From Vitrella brassicaformis (Eukaryota > Sar > Vitrellaceae): 31,136 bases of DNA. Under the pieces are notes generated by a model. It made no database searches and was not told the origin of the DNA. It saw only the letters and a list, made by a program, of their open reading frames with translations. Both the position numbers and the translations under genes were made by a program. This document shows positions 10,519-20,243 of the stretch, piece after piece. How positions within the stretch are numbered: the stretch's first letter is position 1; each line of letters opens with the position of its first letter. Location: NCBI GenBank assembly GCA_001179505.1, contig CDMY01000104.1, positions 156,256-187,391 of the forward strand. Direction: 5' to 3'.

Positions 10519-11807
10519 CAGAGAGAGAGAGAGACGGGCAAATGTTAGTTCGATGCGCTGAGGTGCGTGTTGCGTCGGTCTCCTCACCATAGTCATCAAA
10601 ATCCCTCTTCTGGATGTTCCTGCGGCTCCGCCCGACGACCAGCCACTCGCCGTCCTCACGACTGTACCATCGCGGCCTGCGGGCCGCGGGGGGCAGGCTG
10701 GACAAGGCCGTGGCCGAGGCCTTGCTGCTGGTAGTTGGCTGCTCTTGCTCCTCTCTCTCTTCCTGGTCGACGTCTATACTCCCGATGTCGTCATCCTCAT
10801 CTTCGGCGGGGTGGTCTGAGGTGTCCTGGCGACTGGCGCGGAACAAGGCCGCCTTGTGAGGACGCTCCTTCTTGTCGCCCCGAGGGCGCTTAGTGGTGGT
10901 GCCGGACCCATATGGCAGCAGGCCGTCAGGGAGTGGGGGTGGAGGGGCGATGGGAAGGGACCCCTCACCGGCAACGCTGGACAACGAAAGGAAAAGGGCA
11001 GCGGATCAGATCAGACGGAACAGATGGATGAAGTATGGCAAGACTGGCCGGCCGGCCAGCTGTGTGTAAGGTGCGTCAGTCACCTGCCGAGGGCATTGCT
11101 GTGGTGTTTGGCGTTGGGGCTGACGGTGCCGGCGGTGGTGGATCCGTCCTCCTCGCGGCTGACCATGGGGGGCCGACTGCACACAGACAGACAGCCACAC
11201 ACACACCGCACCGACAGACACGGCAGCGTGTTCGTTTGTGTGATCTGATCTTGCCTAGGTATGGGTACCCAGCCCGGCGACGCACAAGCAGCATTTCTTG
11301 CCTGACTTACGTGCGGAGGACTGATACACGCTTCGATATCCCCGACTCAGCCCTGCACCATCCATTCATCCGCCCGCCACACGAGATCCAACACCACTCC
11401 CGGCCCTCGGTCGATGCGATGTCTCCCTCTTGCCTTATTTGTCTGTCATTGCTCACCTCCCTAGTTCCCCCGCCAGGACAGCGTTCTTGTATGCCTCACT
11501 GGTTCTGTCGACCATGGGCATGAGGTGGTCTGCCTCGACCATCTGTGAGTATCTGCTGTGGAGGTAGCACTCCTCCTCGGGCAGCCACGGGAGGCCCTGA
11601 CGAGTGCACCCGGGGGGGACTGATAAGTGGATGCGATCAACAGACAGACAGACAGAGAGACAGTGTGCAGTGGCCCTTCCTTTCTCCCGGCCGGCCCTTC
11701 GTTGCTCGCCAACCTGGGAAGGTGACGTTGTCCTCATTGCCACGCCCATCCCAACTTGGGGCATGATGGCTGTCGTTCGCCTCCTCCATCGCACCGTCGA
11801 CCTGCAT
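10149..11807 (-). CDS. Unrecognised charged protein, six exons
   Basis: Minus-strand exons 11714-11807, 11457-11619, 11311-11352, 11084-11176, 10588-10976 and 10149-10474 join with matching phases to about 368 aa. The 42-nt third exon is a multiple of three, so it could be skipped without frame loss, but it has a strong GTAAGT donor. The most protein-like segment is GLPWLPEEECYLHSRYSQM followed by VEADHLMPMVDRTSEAYKNAV. Then come a Pro-rich stretch, an acidic stretch (DEDDDIGSIDVDQEE), RPRWYSREDGEWLVVGRSRR, and a C-terminal basic segment (RGRPTRREIKRRRTAYK) that could act as a nuclear localisation signal. An Ala/Glu coiled stretch follows. I do not recognise a family. The start is uncertain: ATGs at 11807 and 11789 are both in frame, and a CAG acceptor-like site lies between them. 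It diverges from the SDR gene. Confidence 0.6.
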
Positions 11808-12244
11808 GCCATGCGATGGAAACCAACAGGCGTGCAAACACATGCACCCATACATTCCACAGGTCTGTTGTGTGCATGTGCTGTGGATAAGGCAGCCCAC
11901 CCCCACCCACCTTAGCTCACCTTGTCCTCAACCCACCTTAACCTCCTTGTTTATCAAAACACACCTGCAAACCGCACCAAGACGACAACGTGACTGACAT
12001 GAGAGGATCTTTTGGTTGAAGATCTTTTGGCGCCGGTGGAGCGTCGTGTGTTCTTGCCTGTCTGTGTGTTCTCCCGCCCTGTTGCCCGGCTCCGTACAGG
12101 ATACATACCGGCGAGAGTGAGAAGAGGAAATCGATGAATGATCTGCTGCGTCAAGCCTTACAGTCACACACGAGGGAGGCGCCTTGCTCTGCTGGAATAA
12201 TACACCCCTAATGATACACCCCTACTCGCGCAGGGTATCCACAT

Positions 12245-12259
12245 GCGAGCTAAGCTCGC
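12245..12259. promoter_or_regulatory. 15-bp palindromic element upstream of the SDR gene
   Basis: GCGAGCTAAGCTCGC, the exact reverse complement of the 15-mer at 1968-1982. It is 98 bp before the SDR ATG at 12358 and 437 bp from the start of the minus-strand gene at 11807. A weaker relative (CCTTAGCTCAC) lies near 11910, closer to the minus-strand gene. A shared regulatory role is inferred. Confidence 0.5.
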
Positions 12260-12307
12260 AGGTGGCGAAGGAGAGACCCCTCCTGCTGCCGACGCGGGAA
12301 GGAAGAG

Positions 12308-12362
12308 AGGCAACAGGCACACGCAGAATGCATGCACAAGGCCTATCTGCTTTTCCCATGGA
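12308..12362 (-). mobile_element. 55-bp inverted fragment of the LINE 3' tail
   Basis: Read on the minus strand, this segment matches 3473-3527 of the LINE at 52 of 55 positions with no gaps; both ends of the match are sharp. Because LINE copies are usually 5'-truncated and share their 3' end, the simplest reading is a severely truncated insertion in inverted orientation. The SDR start codon (12358) and an upstream in-frame ATG (12328) both lie inside it. Confidence 0.85.
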
Positions 12363-15198
12363 TGACAAGCATGATGAGTGTGATGACGGCGGGAGGAGAT
12401 CTGAGCAGAATGGCACGTTGGCGAATGAGATGGCCTGCAGCCATGATGCCGGTGACGCCGAAGGAGGGATGTGGGACGAGATCTCTGACGAGGACCTGCG
12501 CACATGTACCAAGGTGAGTCGAGTCACAGACGCTCACACCGACAGCAATTGAGGGCGGACACGCAGACATAACTGATGATAATGATACTATGCCTCTCTC
12601 TTTATCCATCTATCCATCCATCCATCAGGTGTTGGAGGCCTTCTCTCGTCCTCCGCCCACCCCCTCCCCTGCGTCAGATCCACCCCACTCACCCCACCAC
12701 CGTCACACCCACCAGCATGTGCAGCGTCGCCTCACTCACTGGCGCTTCAAGGGCCTGCGAGCGGCACTGGCGCCCATGCTGCAGGAACACACTGCTGGAC
12801 GGGTGCTCCCCAACCTCAAGAAGATGGACGTCGAGGAGGTGAGCGAGCAGACCTCTCTGTATTAATGGCCAGCTGTGTGTGCGTTATGTTGTCCGGCTCT
12901 TTTCAGCGTCGGCAGGCGGAGAAACGCGCCAAGCGTGAGCGACGGGCGGCAAAACTGCAGGCCGACCGGCACTTGATCAACAGCGCGTCGCTGCGGTACG
13001 AGCGGCTGCAGAAGCTTCATTCCCTCCAGCAGCAGCCCCTCACCGACACCGAGACCACCGCCCCTGCGCTGCCCCTCATCCCCGATGGCGTGGCCAGGGG
13101 CAGCAGCAGCAGCAATGCGGTGAATGGAGGGGCGACGATGATGATGATGTGTGACGTGACGGAGGGGGGCAAAGGCCAGGGGGGGCAGCAAGAGGATCAG
13201 CAGGGGGATGGAGGTGAGGATGGTGGTGAGGCTGACGGCGAGTTGTACAGGCTGAGAGCGTGTTACATCTGCAAGGCCAAATTTTCGACATTGCACCACT
13301 TCTACGATAGGCTCTGTCCGGTGAGTGAGCTGCCTGCCTGCCTGCGCTCCATTATGTCTGTGCTGTGTGGTGGTCTGTGTTGTGTTCAGCCGTGTGCGTC
13401 GTTGAACTGGTCCAAGCGGCATCAGGCGTGCGATCTGACCGGCCGCACCTGTCTCGTCACCGGTGGACGGGTCAAAATCGGCTTCCAGGTCAGTCAGGTC
13501 ACATGAGCAACTAAGTGGCTTCTGCATCTCGTCAGTCAAGACACCAACACACCCATCCCATCCTGTGCTGTCCTGCTTGTTGTTCAGACCGCATTAAAGC
13601 TGTTGTGTGCAGGCGCGTTTGTGATAGTGACGACTCGGTTCCCCCACGATGCGGCCCGGCGGTACAGTGCGGAGAGCGACGCGTGTGAATGGCAGGGGAG
13701 GCTGCACATCTACGGCCTGGACCTGCGGCAGCTGCCGCATGTCGACGCATTCTGTGAGTTCATCAAACTGCGACACACCAGGTGTGTGGGGGGGATGAGG
13801 GGTGAGAGGCGAGAGGTGAGAGGGAGAAGTGACCGACCATACGATATGTGCGTGTGTTGGTTCCTTCCTGCGCTCAGATTGGATGTGCTGATCAACAATG
13901 CCTGTCAGACGGTGCGCCGGCCCGTGGCTTATTACCGGCACATGATGGAGGGCGAGAGAGCTCACGTCAACGCACAGGAAACGCCCTCGCCCTTCACCAA
14001 GCTCCAGGCGGCCCTGGAGGACCACTGGTCCAGCTCCCTCCGTCCCCCCGCCGCATCCCCATCCACCCCCACAGCCACAGCCACATCCACTGCCATCGCT
14101 CGGCTGCCCGCAGACGGCCACCTGAGCGCCGCCACTGTCCCCGCCCCGCACCACGACAGCGCGGCTCTGTCGCAGGTGCCACTGACTATGGAGGACTGGG
14201 AGGTGCGTCGGGGCGGTGGTGAGATGGCGGTGCTGCCGGAGGGGAAGTATGACGTCAACGCGCAGCAGGTGGACCTGCGCACCGTCAACAGCTGGTTACT
14301 TAAAATCAATGAGGTGAGAGAGGGAGAGGGAGGGGGGGAAGGGGAAGGGGAGGCGTGCTTGCTTGCTCGCCTGATGTGTGTGTGTGTGTGTGTGTGTAGG
14401 TGGAGACCCCCGAGCTGATGGAGGTGTTTGCCATCAACGCGATGGCGCCCTTCATACTCAACGCCAAACTCAAGCCGCTCCTACTCAAAGCCACACCCCT
14501 GCACCCACAGACACACCAGCAGCAGCACACGGCACTCTCCCACCCAGCACCCCCACCTTCCTCCCTATCAGCAGCCATGCAAGCCGGCCAGCGGGGCGCG
14601 CTGCCCAACACCGAGGGCTTCAGACAGTACTACGGCGGCAGTGTCAGCGGTCGTGTGGACAACGAGGCGTACATCGTGAATGTGAGTGCGATGGAGGGCA
14701 AGTTCCATCGCTACAAGGGCGCCAACCACCCGCACACCAACATGGCCAAGGCGGCCCTCAACATGATGACACGCACAGCGGCCAAGGAATACGCCGACCA
14801 GGGCATCTACATGAACGCCGTGGTGCGGGGGCGGGGCGGGCGGGGGAGAGAGGAGAGGAGCACGGCGCGGGCAGCTGGATCGGTGTCCGTGTGGTGTGTG
14901 TGGTGGGTGTGTTGTGTGTGGTTTAGGACACTGGGTGGATCAACGACGAGAACCCTCTGCCGAAGGCCAAAGACATCGCAGATAAACACCACTTCCAGGC
15001 ACGCAACGACACACACTCTACTGTTCATTCTCTCGTGTGCGTTGCTGCACACGGTTGGGTGTGTATGTGTGTGTGCAGACGCCGATAGACGAGGTGGATG
15101 CGGCTGCCCGCATCCTGGACCCTGTGTGGGTGGGCCTCATGACCGGCGACAGGGCGTACGGGCGGTTCTTCAAGGACTACTTCCCGAGCGAGTGGTGA
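12358..15198 (+). CDS. Zinc-finger and short-chain dehydrogenase/reductase (SDR) fusion protein
   Basis: Nine exons (12358-12513, 12629-12838, 12907-13320, 13390-13488, 13588-13781, 13878-14313, 14400-14822, 14927-14998, 15079-15198), all phase-consistent, encode about 707 aa. The first 240 residues are charged and low in complexity. A Cys/His cluster follows (C241-x2-C244, H252/H253, C259, C262), probably binding zinc, then a Rossmann SDR domain: [13 protein letters not shown] (284-293 for the nucleotide loop), [13 protein letters not shown] (about 358-370), FAINAMAPF, and [17 protein letters not shown] with Lys620. [11 protein letters not shown] and [15 protein letters not shown] are strong C-terminal family signatures. 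The canonical active-site Tyr four residues before Lys is Thr616. Low-complexity insertions occupy about 380-480 and 530-570. Substrate unknown. The last intron uses a probable GC donor. The start codon comes from a LINE fragment. Confidence 0.87.
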
Positions 15199-16173
15199 TC
15201 ATGGCAATGCATTGGCAGGCAGTGCCTCCCCCCGTCTATGAAGCGTTTTGGTGGTTTGGTTTGGTTTGGTTTGCATGCCTTGCAGTGGTTGGTGCGTGCG
15301 GTGTGACCGTGTACAGTGAGTGCAGTGTGTGCTGTGGTTGACGGGGAGGGCAGGCAGACCTCTCTCTTTTGACAGACACTTTGTCAATGATTCAAACGAC
15401 GTTCCGTTCTGTGCTATCTATCGTGTTGATCACATGCAGCCAGAGTCATTACTATTGTTATTGCATGCCTTAAACTGGTTGATGTTGTCGCGTGCAATGG
15501 TCTGTCTGTCTGTCGGCATGTCCACCACTTGACGGAGAATCTCTCCCTACTTGCCATGCCACCACCACACCACGCCACTCCACCCCTGACAGACACGCAC
15601 GAACCAACCAACCAACCAACCACCAGAGAGGACGGACACACATCATGACATATATATCGCGGCCGACAAACAAACAAAGCCACATGTGTCAGGCAGGCAG
15701 GTACGCGCCATTCACACACATCGCGATGCACGAGCCATGCCCTCCCTGTCCACTATATATCCCTTGGTGGCAGCGCACAACACAACAGACAGACAAACTT
15801 GATGGTTCGATGTGTGTGTGCGTATGAGAACGCAGCCCCGAGCATCGCCACAGCTCTCTATCGGTCATGTCCACACACACCAGTCGCCCAGCTCCACACA
15901 CGCCTCACGACCACCGCGCCACCCACTGCCCTCACATCACACACACGTCCGTAGCTCACAGCAGACGACCCGCATCTGCAGACAGACATGAGTGCTCACA
16001 CGCATGTCGAGAGCATATGCATGGGCAGGACCTACGAGCGAATGCATGACAGGCAGGCAAGGCAGACACTCAGACAGGCAATCAGCTGCAGGCTACCGAG
16101 CTGCAGTGCGCATGCCACCCACCCAGACCGCTCAGATGCTACAGCATGTACACCACCTCATAGATCTCTCTCT
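15199..16173. other. Convergent intergenic region
   Basis: Nearly 1 kb between the SDR stop and the stop of the next minus-strand gene. It contains GGTTT repeats near 15248-15272, CCAA repeats near 15603-15622 and scattered CA tracts. Open frames here are short, overlap on both strands and have no protein-family character. No gene is supported. Confidence 0.5.
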
Positions 16174-16684
16174 CTATCCACCGATTTCTTTGAGGAACTT
16201 GCTGTGGTCCATCGCCATGGAGTCGCGGAAACACTCCACCTTCCCGGGCGCCTCCTACCTGCCATACAGGCACAAACCAAAAACAGACAGACAGGAAACG
16301 ATGCAACGCACACAAGCCTCGTGTGTTTCCATGCACTCTCCTCCAGCAGCGTACGCACAGGAGTCGCTTGAGTGCGTTCTGCGAGCAGCCGAGCGCCTTG
16401 CTATATGCCGCGAGGAAGGTCATACCGCTGCGGTGGAAGTGCCCACCCCCGCTGCCGTTGGCCGCCTCGAGAATCATGTCCTTGGGCCAGCCGACATAGA
16501 TCGAGAGGCTCTCGGGGATGGGAGTCGTCTTCCAAGACTGACCGGACATTTTCTGGAGGCTCGAGCTTCTATCCTCGACGTTTGTGGCCCGGATGGCTGG
16601 CCCGGTTGGGCGAAGGGAGATCTCTCTCGGTGCGAGGCACAGACGAAAGGTGTAGGCGACGATGTCTTTCGACACAGTAGTCAT
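16174..16684 (-). CDS. Small unrecognised protein, two exons
   Basis: Exon 1 (16355-16684) and exon 2 (16174-16254) join in phase 0 across a 100-nt GTACGC...GGTAG intron, giving about 136 aa. The conserved-looking part is IPESLSIYVGWPKDMILEA, then GMTFLAAYSKALGCSQNALK, and after the junction EAPGKVECFRDSMAMDHSKF ending in LKEIGG. There are three cysteines in the C-terminal third. The N-terminus (MTTVSKDIVAYTFRLCLAPR) could be a mitochondrial presequence, or translation may begin at a later Met (MSGQSWKTT). No family recognised. The downstream frame reads well only when the acceptor is placed at 16255, which supports the model. Confidence 0.55.
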
Positions 16685-16914
16685 GATGCAGGGCCACACA
16701 CAGACACACACACACACACACAGAGGAGTTTGCTTCATCGGGCCAGGGTAATCAATCAAGCGGTCATTCATTGTACACAATCACACACAGCGAGAGAGGG
16801 ACGGATAGAGAGGGGGTGGTTGGTGCGGTACGGCGGGGGGCCTGGCAGGCCTGGCCTGGCCTGGCCGCTAGAGATACACAGAGAGGTACACACAGGGTAG
16901 AGGAAGGACAAACA

Positions 16915-16925
16915 GCTAAGCTTGC
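16915..16925. promoter_or_regulatory. GCTAAGCTTGC element upstream of the small minus-strand gene
   Basis: Identical 11-mer to that at 7997-8007. It lies 230 bp upstream of the ATG at 16684 and about 130 bp beyond the 3' end of the aminopeptidase gene, so the small gene is the likeliest target. The intervening DNA contains CA/TG tracts and a GGCCTGGCCTGGCC repeat near 16846-16865. Confidence 0.4.
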
Positions 16926-17055
16926 TGCACAAATACCGTCATCGTTCGTTCGTGTCAGTGGTTGGATGCGATGGCCCCCAGACACACACCACACGCACAC
17001 TCAGAAGTCTGCTTGCTAATGAAGGCATCGCATCACGCTGTATGGATGTGGCTGG

Positions 17056-19264
17056 CTACGGGACGAATGGCTGGTTGCTGTATACGTGCAGCAGCTGCAG
17101 CAGCAACGCCACACCGTAGCCTGTGGCGCGCTCCCCTACCTGAGCGGACAGACACATCACACACACACACACAACGTCCACATGACCGCCCATCGCATGG
17201 ATCGCATCTGCTGCTGGCTGACCATACCATGGCTGGTGCGCACATGTCGATGTGCAGCCAGCCACCCTGCACACAACCACATGACACCGCATCATCGACA
17301 GACATTCCCCGCCCGCCTGATGGCATGCATGGCCTCTATGTGTTGTGTGTGCGCTGTGGCCCACTGACTCACCTCTTTGGCAGTGAATTCCTTGGCTAGG
17401 TTAGCCTCGATGAAGAGCCCCGCTGTGGAGACCAATGCGCTGCCCCGGTCCTTGGCCGAATTCTTCATGTCAGCCACCTGCGGACGGACAGACAGACAAG
17501 ACAGCCAACGTCAGTCATGTGATGTCAGTGTGTGTGTGCGAGTGTACGAGTGTGTGTGTACCTTACCTTGCTGTTGTACTCCTGCAGGTTGAGCTCTGGG
17601 GTGTAGATGCAGGGGAACACACAGTCGCCACTCAACTGATGATACGGATGCGGCACACACACCACACACTCCTCAGTGCACAGAAGCCTCCTTCCTCTTG
17701 ATGAGAGGAGGGATGGAGATTGTGTGTGCGCTGCGCGTACTTACCTTGCCGGCCTCCACGGCCCACTGCTCCAGATCCTCCCTATTGGACACTATTGCGC
17801 CGATCAGCCTGCCAGTGGCACTTGACTGCACACAGGACACATGACACAATCACACACACAAGGGATGACCGACACTCCCTCCCTCCCCCAGCAACTTGGC
17901 TCCCTCCGTGTGTGTGTGGTGGTCATTGCATTGGTGTGCATACCCACCTGTGCGCCTGTGAGTGTGCACATGTCAACGATGAGTGTTGGGTTGAGTAGCT
18001 GGGAAGCGTAGGCCACGCCGTCCGAGACCACCAGCCGTCCCTCTGCATCGGGGTTGTTGATCTCCACCGTCCTGCCGCTGTACAACGTGATGATGTCGTC
18101 GGGACGCAACGCATCGGGACCTGATTCATTGGGTCGACAAACGAATGAATGGATGGATGGATGGATCTGCGCGCCGGTGATTCCGTAGGGTGTGTGCGTG
18201 TGTGTGTGTACCGATTGCGTTCTCGGCGAGGCAAAGGATGGCTATCAGGTTGTGGCCGAACGTCATGCGACCCTGGTTGGTTGGTTGGTCGCACGGCCGT
18301 GCACGGCAGCACACATGAGAGAAGCAGAGACAGACACTTGTGGCGGTGAGGTGAGGGAGGCACTGGTTGGCTGACTGACCTGGACGGCACACACGAAGGC
18401 CGTGAGTATTGCACTGGCACCGGCGCAGTCGGCCTTCATCCCAAACATGCCTGATGGATGATGCAAATAAACAGGCCACAGATGGGCGTTGCAGGGTGGT
18501 AATCCATCCATCCATCGCTCCATCCATCCATTCATCTGTACCTACCGTCTTTTGATTTGAGTGCCAGCCCCCCGGTATCGTACACAATGCCCTTGCCCAC
18601 CCACACCAGCGTGCTCGGACCTACACGACACGACACACACACACACAAACAGAGAGAGAGAGAGAGAGATGCGACCCTCACATCCGTGACTTTATTGTGT
18701 GCCCCCCCTACCTGGGTTCATCTGTGCCTGGAACGGTGCTGCGTTGCCATGTGGGCAGTACTTGAGCACCACGAAATGAGGCAGATGCGTCGCGGCTTTG
18801 CCTGACCGACAGAAGCCGATATGCACACACGTGTCAATCAACAGCCTTACGTACTAAGGGAGGTTTGCTGCCTACATCCGTACCAACATTCCACATGCCG
18901 CCGAAGCCCCGCTCTCTCAGGTCGGTCCCTGAGACCACCTGCACCCACCCACCCACCACAGACAGACAGACAATACGGCCAATGCAATCAATGCGCCGCC
19001 CACAGGCATAGATCTCCCTCCCTGCCTCCCGATGTGCGTGTGTGCGTGTGTGTATCTCACCTCCATTTCTATGTCGAGTCCGTTGACCATGTCGTGGATG
19101 CACTCGAGGTACCTGTCGGTGTGCATCTCTATCGACGGAGTGTCCACCAGGCAGGCCGCGTTCCGCACCGCCTGAGCCACGTGCGACAGCTTCTCGTGCA
19201 CTTCCAAAGGCAGCAACTCGTCGCTGACACACACACACACACACAACCACCATTTCAGTACTCA

Positions 19265-19299
<35 letters not shown>

Positions 19300-19946
19300 T
19301 GCCGCTTCTCTCCCTGGCTGACACACTCAGTCACTCACTTGTGGTACAGCGCGATGGTGACCCGCCCCTCGGCCTGCTGGCGGCTCTTCATGTTGTAGAT
19401 GGGAAAGTTTCTGACCACGGCCACCAGCATCGGCAGCACGTGCTCCCTGGCCTCTGCGATCAGCAGCACATACATGGCCGGGTGCGGCCCCTGCGTGGCT
19501 ATCAGCGCCTTGATCTGGTCCGGCCGGCACGCGCAGTTGTGCCGACTGGCCACACGACTGACCGCCATGAGGACCATCTTGGGTTTGTTGGGCCGCCAGT
19601 AGACGGCCGCTGACCCGCCACTGGTGCTGTTGCTGGGCGAGAGCTGCGAAGCGTACTGGCCCAGCTCGGCTGCGCAATCGAGCCCGTCCGCACCGAAAAA
19701 GTCGGTGTTGTCGATGAAGGTCCCGATGGCCTCCCTGAAGCCGCAGATGCACAGCAGCGTGTCTTTGTTGCATTCCGATGAGGAGAAGGGCGTCACAAGC
19801 AGCATCGTGCTGCTGTTGCTGTTGCTGTTGCTGCTTGCGTGGTTGGCCTTGAGCTTGTCAAACAGCTTTCTGCGATGCTTGTTGGCTGACTGGGCTGCCG
19901 CCGAGCCTTCACTGTCGTCCGCCGCGGCCTTCCTTTTGCCGTCCAT
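17056..19946 (-). CDS. M17 leucyl aminopeptidase family protein, NPEPL1-like
   Basis: Thirteen minus-strand exons (19339-19946, 19061-19223, 18884-18938, 18712-18801, 18546-18620, 18380-18450, 18212-18272, 17948-18120, 17745-17825, 17567-17635, 17373-17477, 17228-17266, 17056-17139), all phase-consistent, give about 557 aa. The C-terminal half is an M17 dimetal peptidase: VGKGIVYDTGG (Lys315, Asp320), catalytic Lys327, metal ligand Asp338 (MKADCAG), and PDAEGRLVVSDG (Asp399, Glu401, catalytic Arg403). TLTGAQ, VADMKNSAKDR, WLHIDMCAPAM and VGERATGYGVALLL fit the NPEPL1 branch best. The usual Asn-Thr/Thr-Asp before AEGR reads Pro-Asp, but the ligands remain. The N-terminal 60 residues are low complexity with an SN repeat. 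Expected role: cytosolic release of N-terminal residues from peptides. The start at 19946 follows a palindrome-like element by 33 bp; an in-frame ATG at 20015 would extend through it. Confidence 0.92.
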
Positions 19947-19979
19947 CCATGCGAATGGTGTTCCTCTCTCTCCCACAAA

Positions 19980-19990
19980 GCTAAGCTCGC
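19980..19990. promoter_or_regulatory. GCTAAGCTCGC element in the aminopeptidase/MRS2 divergent promoter
   Basis: An 11-bp match to the core element, 33 bp from the aminopeptidase ATG (19946) and 253 bp from the MRS2 ATG (20244). Read towards the aminopeptidase gene it is preceded by AGATCT. A regulatory or initiator-region role is inferred. Confidence 0.45.
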
Positions 19991-20243
19991 AGATCTGGTG
20001 CGGAACCGCTCGCACGTGGTTCTGGAGGGGGAAACTGCTCTCTCAAGCGCCTCCCCGACGCTTATCTGGATCATGATTCCTTCAGCCAGGCACTCAGGCA
20101 GTGTTGCCTGTCAGCAGCTTGCCCGCAGCTGCCTTCCTGCGGTGCATCATCCTCCACCGCCGTATCTTCGGCCGACTCGCAACCCGTGCAAAGCACCTGC
20201 CTTCAGCCGGGAGGCCGTGGCTGGACCGACCCGTGAGGAAGGG

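Noticed and set aside
19998-20243. Open plus-strand frame upstream of the chosen MRS2 start, allowing a longer N-terminus
   Set aside because: The first 80 codons look like UTR sequence and overlap the aminopeptidase promoter; the presequence-like start at 20244 fits the family better, though the longer form is not excluded.
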